Below are positions 23,022-30,485 of a stretch of 51,621 nt of DNA, in pieces. How positions within the stretch are numbered: the stretch's first letter is position 1; every line of letters starts with the position of its first letter. The DNA lies in assembly GCA_964464815.1 (NCBI GenBank), contig CAYXHF010000014.1, forward strand, positions 1-51,621, written 5' to 3'. The translations under genes and the position numbers were made by a program. The notes under the pieces are model-generated. The model was given only the letters and a program-made list of their open reading frames with translations. It had not been told where the DNA came from and ran no database searches. Origin of the DNA: UBA11524 sp964464815 (GTDB taxonomy: Bacteria > Bacillota > Clostridia > Christensenellales > Aristaeellaceae).

Positions 23022-23452
23022 ACATTTCACCTATCGTTTCTGTCGAATGCGCCTTATACGAATTTTCATCTACCCCATATCATTCGCACAGTGTCTGATT
23101 TCGCACCGTTCGCGCGTACCTCCAGTACGCCTCGCTGCACTCAGCTTTGCCAGAGCGAAAAATCCACTATGCTCGGTGCCATGTTTTAGACGGAAATTAG
23201 TATTAATTGACGCGATTGCATCATAGTGATTGCCTGATGGCAAAAAGAAACCCACTTTGTATTATGCCATGAAAAAAAGGAAAGAGCAAGCCCTTTCCCT
23301 TTTCCGACGCAAAAAAGTCAGCCACCAAATGCCGCGCAAATTGGGTTTTTGTTCAAAAAAGAAGCATCCGCACCACATTCTCAACAAACGGATAATGTGT
23401 GAACGAATGCTCCTGTATGCTACAGTTCAATAGCCTTGTTGGATATGTGATT
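23022..23452. other. 431-base gap between rbgA and a secreted-protein gene
   Basis: No gene is supported here. On the minus strand it contains a GC-rich stretch (about 23085-23165) with the hairpin GCGTAC-tggag-GTACGC. It also holds a terminator-like hairpin at 23272-23302 that probably ends the upstream secreted-protein transcript. The part nearest rbgA should hold its promoter, but no good -35/-10 pair was found (a lone TATAAG is near 23050). Confidence 0.6.
23272..23302 (-). terminator. Probable terminator downstream of the 508-residue secreted protein
   Basis: On the minus strand GGAAAGGGC-TT-GCTCTTTCC (one G-T pair) is followed by seven T. It lies about 150 bases past the stop codon at 23453, with no other candidate between. 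Confidence 0.6.
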
Positions 23453-24979
23453 TTAGTCGGTGAACAGATAGTCAAACGCCGGCAGCGTGGTGGTTTCGTC
23501 ACCCTCCACGGTGTAGCCGCCCGTGCATTGCAGATACATGCGCACCTGATCTCCTGCCGTCCAGGTCGGCTGGGTCGTGCTGGACACGACCACCAGGTCG
23601 CGCAGACCACCTGCATTTGTCTTGCGCATGGCCGCAAAGGTCAGCCATTCGTCACCCGCCTGTTCCACATGGTCGATGAACAGCGTGTAGACCATGTAGC
23701 GACCGGTGTAGCCTTCCAGCAGGCGATTCAGTGTGGAGTAGGCAGGCTTATCGGCCTGTGCGCGAATGTCCTCCTGACGGTCGGCCTCGGTCAAGGCACG
23801 GGTGGCCGTGCTGGTGAAGCGGCGCGACGTGTAGCCCTTCTTCTGGAACGCCAGCGTGATGTTGTATTCACCCTCGGCATCCGTGGGAATCTTGAAGGAG
23901 AACTTGCCGGAGTTGTTGGTCGTCACGTTCTTGGTGTAGCGGCCATCAACAATGCACTGCACCTGCGTCTGCTTCATGGTCGTGCCGGAAATGGTGATGC
24001 TATCGCCCAGCAGCGTGGTCGGCAGCTCCGAATCCAGATTGACAATCAGCAGCGTCTTCTTGTACGTGGTGATGTTGAACTTGTCCTCCTGCACGACCTC
24101 GCCGCCGTTTTCCACGGTGTAGGTCATCAGCCAGACGCCTTCCTGCGGCAGAGCAATATCAAAGGAGAACTTGCCGTTCTTGCCAACGGTCGTGTCGTAA
24201 TTCACCGGTTCGCCGCCCGACATGCGCATCAGGCAGAGAATCACGTGCTGGCCACTGGCGCCCGTACCAGCGACGGTGAACTTGCCCGTGTTCGTCTCAG
24301 ACGGCGGCACGGAGGTGAAAACAACGGCCGTCTTGGCCGCGCTGCCTGCGGGCTTGGGGAAGATTTCGTTGAACTTCCAGGTGTTCATGATGGTATCCAG
24401 CGCCGTGTTGTCCGCCTTCTTGGGGCTGCGGCCATACACCTGGCACTCCAGATGGATGCTGTAGCCATTGCGGATGCTCTTGCGGCCATAGCCCGCATAC
24501 GACACGCCGTTGTGCGTGCGGGTGTATTCCAGCACGAGGAATCGGGCATAATTCTTGCCATTCTTCCACTGCGCGGAGGTATAATCATAGCCCAGCGCAC
24601 GATAGTAGCCATTCTTATCCGAGGAGTGACCCAGACGATAGGTGGCACGCTCATCGTTGGAAACGGTGTTCACGTCCCAATACAGCGTGGCGAAATCATC
24701 CTGCACGGCGGACAGCTCAATGCACATATCGCCCGCTTCGTTCCACGCCTGAAAGCGTACACCGCGCTCCTGCCAGTCGGCCTTTGCCGTTTCCAGGGTG
24801 TGGCCCTGCTTCGCCAGCAAATCCGTATGCTCCGCCAGATTATCCAGCGTGACCATCGTGTAGGTATCCGGCACGGTCATCGTCGCCGAGAAATCATCAT
24901 AGCTCAATTCCGCCGCCATGGCCGTTGTGGTCAGCAGCAGCAGGAGCGTCAGAAGAAGCGCAGGAAACAGTTTCCGCAT
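23453..24979 (-). CDS. Secreted protein with bacterial Ig-like domains, function unknown
   Basis: A 508-residue product with a clear signal peptide (MRKLFPALLLTLLLLLTTTAMA, cut near residue 22) and no anchor. The first ~205 residues form an undefined globular region containing a lysine- and aromatic-rich segment. Residues about 215-415 look like two Ig-like beta domains with repeated features (NGKFSFDIALP and SGKFSFKIPTDAEGEYNITL, 'G-x-F-S-F' followed by 'G-x-W/Y'). The last ~90 residues form a separate domain. I do not recognise a specific family. It has its own promoter with an operator-like palindrome and a downstream terminator, so it is probably a single-gene unit. A role at the cell surface is inferred from export only. 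Confidence 0.8.
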   Translation of the reverse strand: MRKLFPALLLTLLLLLTTTAMAAELSYDDFSATMTVPDTYTMVTLDNLAEHTDLLAKQGHTLETAKADWQERGVRFQAWNEAGDMCIELSAVQDDFATLYWDVNTVSNDERATYRLGHSSDKNGYYRALGYDYTSAQWKNGKNYARFLVLEYTRTHNGVSYAGYGRKSIRNGYSIHLECQVYGRSPKKADNTALDTIMNTWKFNEIFPKPAGSAAKTAVVFTSVPPSETNTGKFTVAGTGASGQHVILCLMRMSGGEPVNYDTTVGKNGKFSFDIALPQEGVWLMTYTVENGGEVVQEDKFNITTYKKTLLIVNLDSELPTTLLGDSITISGTTMKQTQVQCIVDGRYTKNVTTNNSGKFSFKIPTDAEGEYNITLAFQKKGYTSRRFTSTATRALTEADRQEDIRAQADKPAYSTLNRLLEGYTGRYMVYTLFIDHVEQAGDEWLTFAAMRKTNAGGLRDLVVVSSTTQPTWTAGDQVRMYLQCTGGYTVEGDETTTLPAFDYLFTD

Positions 24980-25032
24980 CAGAAATCACCAGCCTTTGTT
25001 GCAATTCGGGAGTTTTTTCTCTATTCCTACCC

Positions 25033-25061
25033 ATTATAGCATACTTTCATAGGGCAAGCAA
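25033..25061 (-). promoter_or_regulatory. Promoter of the Ig-like secreted protein gene
   Basis: Minus strand TTGCTT, 17 bases, TATAAT, 53 bases before the start codon. Confidence 0.75.
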
Positions 25062-25071
25062 GGCAGAGTTT

Positions 25072-25088
25072 GTAACAAATTCTGTTAC
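25072..25088 (-). promoter_or_regulatory. Operator-like palindrome upstream of the -35
   Basis: GTAACA-aattc-TGTTAC, a 17-base inverted repeat ten bases upstream of the -35 hexamer and 15 bases past the lepB stop. This is a position used by transcription activators, or it may be a repressor site. The regulator is unknown. Confidence 0.45.
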
Positions 25089-25103
25089 GCCGCCGCTTGT
25101 CCT

Positions 25104-25670
25104 TTATCCGCGCGGACGCTGCACCTTCCGGGTGCGTTTCCATCCCTTTCTCTTCCGCTTGAAGAGCAGGGGCATATGGAACAGCTTGCGCTTCACCACA
25201 GCATGAATCGCGCGCCTGTGAATCGGCCCGACGTTGCGGCTGTCGTTGGAATTGCGCCGATTGTCGCCCATTACGAAGTATTCCTCCGCACCCAGCGTCC
25301 TCTCCGGCATGCTGCGGATGTCGCGGCCAAACACGGCATCCAGATACGGTTCGTCCAGCACCTGACCATTCACCAGCACCACACCGTTTTCCACGGCGAT
25401 GCTTTCCCCGGGCAAGGCAATCACGCGCTTAACACAGGTGATAGGCAGGAAGCGAATGCCGCGCCAGTAGTGGTTCGGATAGCGGCATAGCACAATCTCG
25501 CCACGCCCGGGCTTGCGCAAAAGCAGCGGAAACGCTGGCGCCAGATGCACATCCCGCGAATGAAGTGTGGGTAGCATGCTATTGCCCCGAATGACGGCCA
25601 GCACGCCCACATACCGCCGCACCAGCAGCGCCGCCAGCGCTGCCAGCAGCAAGAAAATTCCGTTGCTCAT
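25104..25670 (-). CDS. lepB: Signal peptidase I
   Basis: Membrane-bound serine/lysine protease that removes signal peptides from exported proteins. One N-terminal span (residues 3-17) is followed by box B with the catalytic Ser31 (RGNSMLPTL), box D with the catalytic Lys81 (CVKRVIALPGE) and box E (GDNRRNSNDSR). The C-terminus is unusually basic (many Lys and Arg in the last 30 residues). At 188 residues it is of normal Gram-positive size. Its start overlaps the DUF951 stop by four bases. Confidence 0.95.
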   Translation of the reverse strand: MSNGIFLLLAALAALLVRRYVGVLAVIRGNSMLPTLHSRDVHLAPAFPLLLRKPGRGEIVLCRYPNHYWRGIRFLPITCVKRVIALPGESIAVENGVVLVNGQVLDEPYLDAVFGRDIRSMPERTLGAEEYFVMGDNRRNSNDSRNVGPIHRRAIHAVVKRKLFHMPLLFKRKRKGWKRTRKVQRPRG

Positions 25671-25879
25671 TCCTGCACCGGCTCCGGCCCTTGCTGAATC
25701 AGCTTCTTGCGGCGCTTGAGGAAGGTTTCACGGTCGAGCATCACGATGCGGCCGCAGCGGTTGCATTTCATCTTAATATCCGCGCCCGTGCGGGTGACGG
25801 TCCATTCATTCATGCCGCAGGGATGCTCCTTGCGCGTCTGCACCACGTCACCGATGCGGATTTCCACTGTCAAGTCCAT
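25667..25879 (-). CDS. DUF951 family protein
   Basis: Small Firmicute protein (70 residues) of unknown function. The DUF951 features are IGDVVQTRKEHPCGMNEWTVTRTGADIKMKCNRC split by the conserved Cys of HPCG and the CNRCGR pair, suggesting a zinc-binding or nucleic-acid-binding role. It starts at the ATG at 25879 with AAGGAGG eight bases upstream, and leads a two-gene operon with lepB. Confidence 0.9.
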   Translation of the reverse strand: MDLTVEIRIGDVVQTRKEHPCGMNEWTVTRTGADIKMKCNRCGRIVMLDRETFLKRRKKLIQQGPEPVQE

Positions 25880-25911
25880 TACTTTGGCCTCCTTGGTTCT
25901 TCATATTTCAC

Positions 25912-25940
25912 ATTATAACGCCTTTTTGCCTCCCATGCAA
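25912..25940 (-). promoter_or_regulatory. Promoter of the DUF951-lepB operon
   Basis: Minus strand TTGCAT, 17 bases, TATAAT, 33 bases before the DUF951 start. Its -35 box lies eight bases from the -35 of the divergent murI promoter. Confidence 0.8.
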
Positions 25941-25948
25941 CCGCAGAT

Positions 25949-25977
25949 TTGCATTTCAGGCCGAAGAAGCGTATAAT
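25949..25977 (+). promoter_or_regulatory. Promoter of murI
   Basis: Plus strand TTGCAT, 17 bases, TATAAT. It is divergent from, and has the same hexamers as, the DUF951-lepB promoter. The leader to murI is about 90 bases. Confidence 0.8.
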
Positions 25978-26074
25978 AGAAGCAAAAGCGTCTGTCGGCA
26001 TCTTCCTGCACCAGGAAGCATTGCCACCATGCGCTTGCCTCAACCATTGTACAAACAAAGGAGTAACAACCATC

Positions 26075-26839
26075 ATGAATGCGCATCCCATTGGCGTATT
26101 TGACAGCGGCGTTGGCGGTATCGGCACGCTGGCGGCCCTGCAAAAGGAACTGCCGCAGGAGAGCTTTCTGTATTTCGGCGATACACGCCATGCCCCATAT
26201 GGCACAAAGTCCCGCGATGAGGTGATGACATGCGTCGATAGCGTGATGCAGCACCTGCTTTCAGCACCGGTGAAGGCCGTCGTCATTGCCTGCAACACCG
26301 CCACCGCCGTGGCCGCCAAGGCCCTGCGGGAGAAGTATACCCTACCCATTCTGGGCATGGAGCCGGCGCTGAAGCCAGCGCATGCCCTGCGCCATGGGGG
26401 CAGCATTCTGGTGCTGGCCACACCGATGACACTCCGGCTGGAAAAGTTCCAGCAGCTTTACGCCCGCTATGGCGAGGGTGCGATTCCCCTGCCCTGTCCT
26501 GGGCTGATGGAGCTGGTGGAGCAAGAAGCCACCGAGCAGGCGCGCCGCTATCTGCTGGAGCTGCTGCACCCCTACGACCTGCGCACGGTGGATGCCGTGG
26601 TGCTTGGCTGCACGCACTATGTCTTCCTGCGGCCGCTGCTGCGGGAGCTGCTGCCGGAAAGCGTATCCATTCTGGACGGCAACGAGGGCACAGCACGCCA
26701 GCTTCGCCGCGTCCTGACGGAGCGTGACCTGCTGACAGACGCCACCGCACCCGGGAAGATTCGTCTGGAAACAAGCGGCGATGCGGGGACGGTGTTGCCG
26801 GTGATGGAAAGGCTGTTAAAACAAGCAACAAAGTTTTAA
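26075..26839 (+). CDS. murI: Glutamate racemase
   Basis: Converts L-glutamate to D-glutamate for peptidoglycan. The two catalytic cysteines lie in VIACNTATA and LGCTHY, and the N-terminal GVFDSGVGG-type motif is present (with Ile after the last Gly instead of the common Leu), as are GDTRHAPYGTKS and the C-terminal LDGNEGTAR. The 254-residue length is normal. The ATG at 26075 is chosen because AAAGGAG lies ten bases upstream and conservation begins there, although the frame is open further. One of three plus-strand genes. Confidence 0.96.
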   Translation: MNAHPIGVFDSGVGGIGTLAALQKELPQESFLYFGDTRHAPYGTKSRDEVMTCVDSVMQHLLSAPVKAVVIACNTATAVAAKALREKYTLPILGMEPALKPAHALRHGGSILVLATPMTLRLEKFQQLYARYGEGAIPLPCPGLMELVEQEATEQARRYLLELLHPYDLRTVDAVVLGCTHYVFLRPLLRELLPESVSILDGNEGTARQLRRVLTERDLLTDATAPGKIRLETSGDAGTVLPVMERLLKQATKF

Positions 26840-26890
26840 TTGCTACATGATAATTTTGATAAAACACCACGATTCACCACATCGCAAAAG

Positions 26891-26931
26891 GCGTTGGTAC
26901 AGATAAGAAAGAGCTGTACCAACGCTTTTTT
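26891..26931 (+). terminator. Terminator between murI and rhuM
   Basis: Perfect 12-bp stem (GCGTTGGTACAG with CTGTACCAACGC), 11-base loop, then six T. It sits between the convergent ends of murI and rhuM. AAAA on the left also allows some function for rhuM. Confidence 0.9.
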
Positions 26932-26936
26932 GTGTT

Positions 26937-27926
26937 TTAATGATGTTCCTTCACTTCTTTTGAGACTTCCTGAATACTATTCCAGTACGCCTGTTCCACA
27001 GGTGTCAGCGTATTCTGCTGATACTTTTTATATTCCAATTTTGCCTTTTCCATTGCCTGTTTATGACTCACAGTTCCTGAACCGACCAAGAGCTTTCTAT
27101 TTCCAGACGATAAAATTGCATCCAATTGGTTTACATAATCTTCCATGTACATTGGTTTATGTTCAATTGCATTGATTTCAGCCAAATCAAAATAACCAGC
27201 TACCAGACGGTTCAGTACCTTTAGTTCTGATTCTTGTAAATAGTTTTTCGCCACTCCAATATCCTTCAAAGCAGGATATTCTCCTGAAAATGAAGTAAGA
27301 CCCATAAATGGTTTTTCAGCATCCGCGCGCTGATATATAATTTCTGCCGCCGTATGCCCATTCGCAGCATAATGAAGCTTATTTTGAACAATCTTAAAAA
27401 AGCGAATAGATTCCTCATCCTTTGGGTCATAATCAACGCTTGTCGCATACAAATCAAGGACTTGCCGATATAGCACTTTTTCAGATGAACGGATATCTCT
27501 GATACGTTCAAGTAATTCTTTCCAATAATTACCTCCTGCGTTTCCTTTCAGTCGCTCATCATCTAACGAGAATCCCTTAATCATGTATTCTTTCAATCTT
27601 TCAGTTGCCCAGCGTCTAAAATTTGTCGCAATTTTTGATTTTATCCTGTATCCAAGTGAAATGATCATATCGAGGTTATAATACGTCATCTGATAATTTT
27701 TCCCGTCAGATGCAGTTGTTCGGAATTTCCGAACAACTGACGCTTCATCAAGTTCCTGCTCAGCAAAAATATGTTTAATATGCTCACTAATATTGGATTT
27801 GCTTGATTGATACAATTCAGATAGTTGCTGTTGAGTCAGCCAAACCGTTTCGTCCTGGACCTTGACTTCAACATTTGTCAGTCCATCAGCTGACTGATAA
27901 ATAAGAATTTCTCCGCTGTTTTTCAT
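26937..27926 (-). CDS. rhuM: RhuM family protein, likely horizontally acquired
   Basis: Matches the RhuM family first described from a Salmonella pathogenicity island and common in mobile regions. Its biochemical role is unknown. The 329 residues contain the conserved N-terminal block (VWLTQQQLSELYQSSKSNIS, HIKHIF, EQELDEASVVRKFRTTASDGK, YYNLDMIISLGYRI, WATERLKEYMIKGFSLDDERL) and the C-terminal PFMGLTSFSGEYP region. The ATG at 27926 has AAGGTGG upstream. The gene is visibly AT-richer than its neighbours, with A/T-ending codons. It sits exactly where the ribosomal operon stops, between two strong terminators. No integrase, repeat or restriction gene is adjacent. Confidence 0.88.
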   Translation of the reverse strand: MKNSGEILIYQSADGLTNVEVKVQDETVWLTQQQLSELYQSSKSNISEHIKHIFAEQELDEASVVRKFRTTASDGKNYQMTYYNLDMIISLGYRIKSKIATNFRRWATERLKEYMIKGFSLDDERLKGNAGGNYWKELLERIRDIRSSEKVLYRQVLDLYATSVDYDPKDEESIRFFKIVQNKLHYAANGHTAAEIIYQRADAEKPFMGLTSFSGEYPALKDIGVAKNYLQESELKVLNRLVAGYFDLAEINAIEHKPMYMEDYVNQLDAILSSGNRKLLVGSGTVSHKQAMEKAKLEYKKYQQNTLTPVEQAYWNSIQEVSKEVKEHH

Positions 27927-28004
27927 CACACAACCACCTTTTCTTGAACTACTCTCCACTTTGTCGTACTGATTCATCAGAAGGCATCATATCTTCAAAA
28001 TTGT

Positions 28005-28046
28005 AAAAAAACACCGTGAGCAAAACTTGCCCACGGTGACTTTTTA
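28005..28046 (-). terminator. Terminator of the S10-spc ribosomal operon (after rpmJ)
   Basis: CACCGTG-GC pairs with GC-CACGGTG around a short loop, followed by seven T on the minus strand. It lies about ten bases after the rpmJ stop codon. Its strength implies that little transcription continues toward rhuM. Confidence 0.9.
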
Positions 28047-28053
28047 GCCGAAA

Positions 28054-28167
28054 TTAGCCCTGCTTCTGCTTGTGCTTGGGATTCTCGCAGATGACCATGA
28101 CCTTGCCCTTACGGCGAATGATCTTGCACTTTTCGCAGATCGGCTTCACGGACGGACGAACCTTCAT
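28054..28167 (-). CDS. rpmJ: Ribosomal protein L36 (bL36), zinc form
   Basis: A 37-residue 50S protein too short for most gene finders. The translation starts MKVRPSVKPICEKCKIIRRKG and keeps the Cys-x2-Cys, Cys, His zinc site (CEKC, ICENPKH). AGGAGG lies eight bases before the ATG at 28167. In most Firmicutes rpmJ is followed by rpsM, rpsK and rpoA; here it is followed by a terminator and then rhuM. A 174-base gap with its own promoter separates it from infA. Confidence 0.97.
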   Translation of the reverse strand: MKVRPSVKPICEKCKIIRRKGKVMVICENPKHKQKQG

Positions 28168-28271
28168 GTGCTGTTACCTCCTGTTGAAAATGAGTCCACG
28201 AGGGCGAGCAGAGTGCACCGCACGCCCGGATGCGTCTGATGCGATTGTGCTTGTCACACAGTGCATCAGTT

Positions 28272-28300
28272 ATTATACACCACAGAGCCCGGTTCGTCAA
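28272..28300 (-). promoter_or_regulatory. Strong promoter of rpmJ inside the infA-rpmJ gap
   Basis: Minus strand TTGACG, 17 bases, TATAAT (11 of 12 consensus positions). It would give rpmJ a leader of about 100 bases. Because a terminator follows rpmJ, the promoter seems to serve only that 37-codon gene. Confidence 0.8.
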
Positions 28301-28341
28301 GAGGAAATCCCGAAGAATCGACGCTCCATGCATGGATGTTG

Positions 28342-28563
28342 TCAGTTTTTGCTGCGCCACGTGATACGGCCGCGGTTCAGGTCATAGGGAGAAAGCTCAA
28401 TCTTGACCTTATCGCCAGGATAAATGCGGATGAAGTTCATGCGCATCTTGCCGGAGATCACGGCAGTCACAATGTGACCCTGAGGCAGTTCCACTTTGAA
28501 CATCGCATTCGGAAGGGCCTCAACGACCTTGCCTTCCAGTTCGATGACATCACTCTTGGACAT
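28342..28563 (-). CDS. infA: Translation initiation factor IF-1
   Basis: A 73-residue OB-fold (S1-like) protein that binds the A site of the 30S subunit during initiation. The sequence MSKSDVIELEGKVVEALPNA, the GHIVTAVISGKMRMNFIRI block and the PYDLNRGRITWR end are typical. The start at 28563 has GGAGG seven bases upstream, located in the end of the preceding KOW gene. Last but one gene of the ribosomal operon. Confidence 0.97.
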   Translation of the reverse strand: MSKSDVIELEGKVVEALPNAMFKVELPQGHIVTAVISGKMRMNFIRIYPGDKVKIELSPYDLNRGRITWRSKN

Positions 28564-28564
28564 G

Positions 28565-28897
28565 TCAGTCCTCCTTATTCATCCCGGCCGCGTCTACCGC
28601 GTGGGGTTGTTCGTTCTGTGCAGTCAGTGACAGACCATGCTCGGCCAGAGCCTTTCGCAAATCGCTATCCTGCAAATGTCGATTGGGCAGCGTCGCCGCG
28701 TCGATATTCACCAGAATGGGCTTGGCACGCAGATGCATGATTTTTTTCTTTTTCGGATGCGCAAGGCGGCGGCTTTGTCCATCCGCCATAAGCACATAGC
28801 GGTCGTCCAGCACCTCCAGGATGACGAAATACCGACCGGCATCACGTCCCTGAATGGATTTCACCACGCGACCTGCTTCCATTGTCAGCCGTTCCAT
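28565..28897 (-). CDS. KOW domain RNA-binding protein (L14e-like)
   Basis: In many Clostridia a small KOW-motif protein is encoded between map and infA; this 110-residue product fits that slot. The KOW segment is GRVVKSIQGRDAGRYFVILEVLDDRYVLMADG, followed by a Lys-rich stretch (HPKKKK) likely to bind RNA. Role in ribosomes or RNA metabolism is inferred. The ATG at 28897 has GGGAGG eight bases upstream, and the C-terminal ~40 residues are poorly conserved. Confidence 0.88.
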   Translation of the reverse strand: MERLTMEAGRVVKSIQGRDAGRYFVILEVLDDRYVLMADGQSRRLAHPKKKKIMHLRAKPILVNIDAATLPNRHLQDSDLRKALAEHGLSLTAQNEQPHAVDAAGMNKED

Positions 28898-28899
28898 CC

Positions 28900-29670
28900 T
28901 TATTCCTCCCACTTGAAACCGGGATACGTCAGGACTTCCGGCAGTCCATCTTCATTGATGGCGATTGTGTGCTCGTAATGCGCGCACAGGCTCTTATCGC
29001 GCGTGCGATAGCACCACTCATCCGCATCGCAGCGGATGTGCCAGTCGCCTGCGGCAATCATCGGCTCAATCGCGATGGTCATGCCCTTGCGCAGGCGCAG
29101 GCCACGACCCGGCGTGCCGTAATTGTACACCGGCGGATCCTCGTGCATTTCGCGGCCAATGCCGTGACCGGTCAGGTCGCGAATGACACCGTAGCCATAG
29201 CTTTCGGCCAGCTCCTGCACCGCATGACCGATATCGCCCAGGCGATTGCCCGCGACAGCCTGCCGCGCGCCAGCCCAGAAGCACTTTTCCGTCACGTCAA
29301 TGAGCTGCTGTGCCTCCGGCGAGATGTTGCCCACGCCGACGGTGAATGCACTGTCTGCCTGCCAGCCATCCAGCACCAGACCGCAGTCAATGGAGATGAT
29401 TTGCCCTTCCTGCAAAATCTGCTTTTCCGACGGTATGCCATGCACCACTGCATCATCCACCGACGCGCAGATGGTCGCGGGGTACCCCTCGTAATGCAAG
29501 AAGGAAGGAATGGCATGGTTCTTGCGAATCAGCTGTTCGGCATATACATCCAGCGCGGCGGTGCTGATACCGGGCTTGACCGCCTCACGGAGACGGCATT
29601 CCACCTCGTACAGCAGCGCACCCGCGTCGCGCATCTTGCCGATTTGCTCAGGATTCTTCAAACTGATCAT
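28900..29670 (-). CDS. map: Type I methionine aminopeptidase
   Basis: Removes N-terminal methionine from nascent proteins. The 256-residue protein shows the metal ligands in IDCGLVLDGWQADSA (two Asp), GHGIGREMHEDP (His), TIAIEPM (Glu) and the final Glu in EHTIAINEDG. Compared with the shortest type I enzymes it has a usual-length core and no N-terminal extension. Tightly packed between adk (four bases) and the KOW gene (two bases). Confidence 0.96.
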   Translation of the reverse strand: MISLKNPEQIGKMRDAGALLYEVECRLREAVKPGISTAALDVYAEQLIRKNHAIPSFLHYEGYPATICASVDDAVVHGIPSEKQILQEGQIISIDCGLVLDGWQADSAFTVGVGNISPEAQQLIDVTEKCFWAGARQAVAGNRLGDIGHAVQELAESYGYGVIRDLTGHGIGREMHEDPPVYNYGTPGRGLRLRKGMTIAIEPMIAAGDWHIRCDADEWCYRTRDKSLCAHYEHTIAINEDGLPEVLTYPGFKWEE

Positions 29671-29674
29671 GTTA

Positions 29675-30298
29675 TCAGTCCTTCACGATGGCCATGATGG
29701 ATGCGAAAATCGTATCCATATCCTGGTCGCCATCAATGACGCGCAGCAGGCCCTTGTTCTGGTAGAAGTCCACCAGCGGAGCCGTCTGGTTGTGATACAC
29801 CGTCAGGCGATTCAGGACAGTTTCTGCCTTATCGTCATCACGCTGCACCAGATCCTCGCCGCATGCCGCGCACGTCGTCTTGCCGTCCAGCATGGACACA
29901 TGATAGGTTGCGCCACACTTGAGGCACACGCGACGGCCGCTCAGACGGGCGATGAGCTTCTCATCAGCCACATCCAGGTCAATGACAGCGTCGATTTTGG
30001 CGATGCCTTCCAGCGCTTCCGCCTGCGGAACCGTGCGAGGGAATCCGTCGAGGATATAGCCGTTCTTGGCATCGTCCTGCGCCAGACGATCGCGCACGAT
30101 GTCGATGATAACGTCATCGGGCACGAGCTTGCCAGCGTCGATGTAAGACTTGGCCTTCAGACCGGTCGGGGTCTGATCCTTGATGGCGCGGCGAAGAATA
30201 TCGCCGGTCGAAATCTGCGGGATGTTCAGGGCATTGCAAATGCGCTGCGCCTGCGTGCCCTTGCCTGCACCGGGAGGTCCAAGGAAGATGATATTCAT
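29675..30298 (-). CDS. adk: Adenylate kinase, zinc-lid form
   Basis: Interconverts ATP and AMP with two ADP. The P-loop GPPGAGKGTQ starts near residue 7, followed by the AMP site (STGDILR) and DGFPRT. The long lid carries Cys-x2-Cys twice (CLKC and CAAC), the structural zinc site of Gram-positive enzymes. At 207 residues it is standard. The ATG at 30298 follows AAAGGAG by eight bases; the frame is open upstream but lacks conservation. The 187-base gap to secY contains a perfect hairpin. Confidence 0.97.
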   Translation of the reverse strand: MNIIFLGPPGAGKGTQAQRICNALNIPQISTGDILRRAIKDQTPTGLKAKSYIDAGKLVPDDVIIDIVRDRLAQDDAKNGYILDGFPRTVPQAEALEGIAKIDAVIDLDVADEKLIARLSGRRVCLKCGATYHVSMLDGKTTCAACGEDLVQRDDDKAETVLNRLTVYHNQTAPLVDFYQNKGLLRVIDGDQDMDTIFASIMAIVKD

Positions 30299-30438
30299 CC
30301 GGATGCTCCTTTCTCTTTCTGAAAAAGCGGTCAGCGGAGGAAAAGCATTTTTCTCATCGTATGTACGATATGCAGAATGCTTGTGCATGATGACAGCAAA
30401 CGGGCGAAAAGCCACATTTTGCCGTCATAGAAGACAAG

Positions 30439-30474
30439 CCATGCACCGTGAAAGCAAGTTCCAACGGTGCATGG
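30439..30474 (-). terminator. Perfect hairpin in the secY-adk gap, possible attenuator
   Basis: CCATGCACCGT pairs with ACGGTGCATGG (11 bp) 12 bases downstream of the secY stop. On the minus strand it is followed by CTTGTCTTCT rather than a clean T run, so it may reduce rather than stop transcription into adk, or protect the secY message end. Confidence 0.5.
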
Positions 30475-30485
30475 CCTGCGTATAA

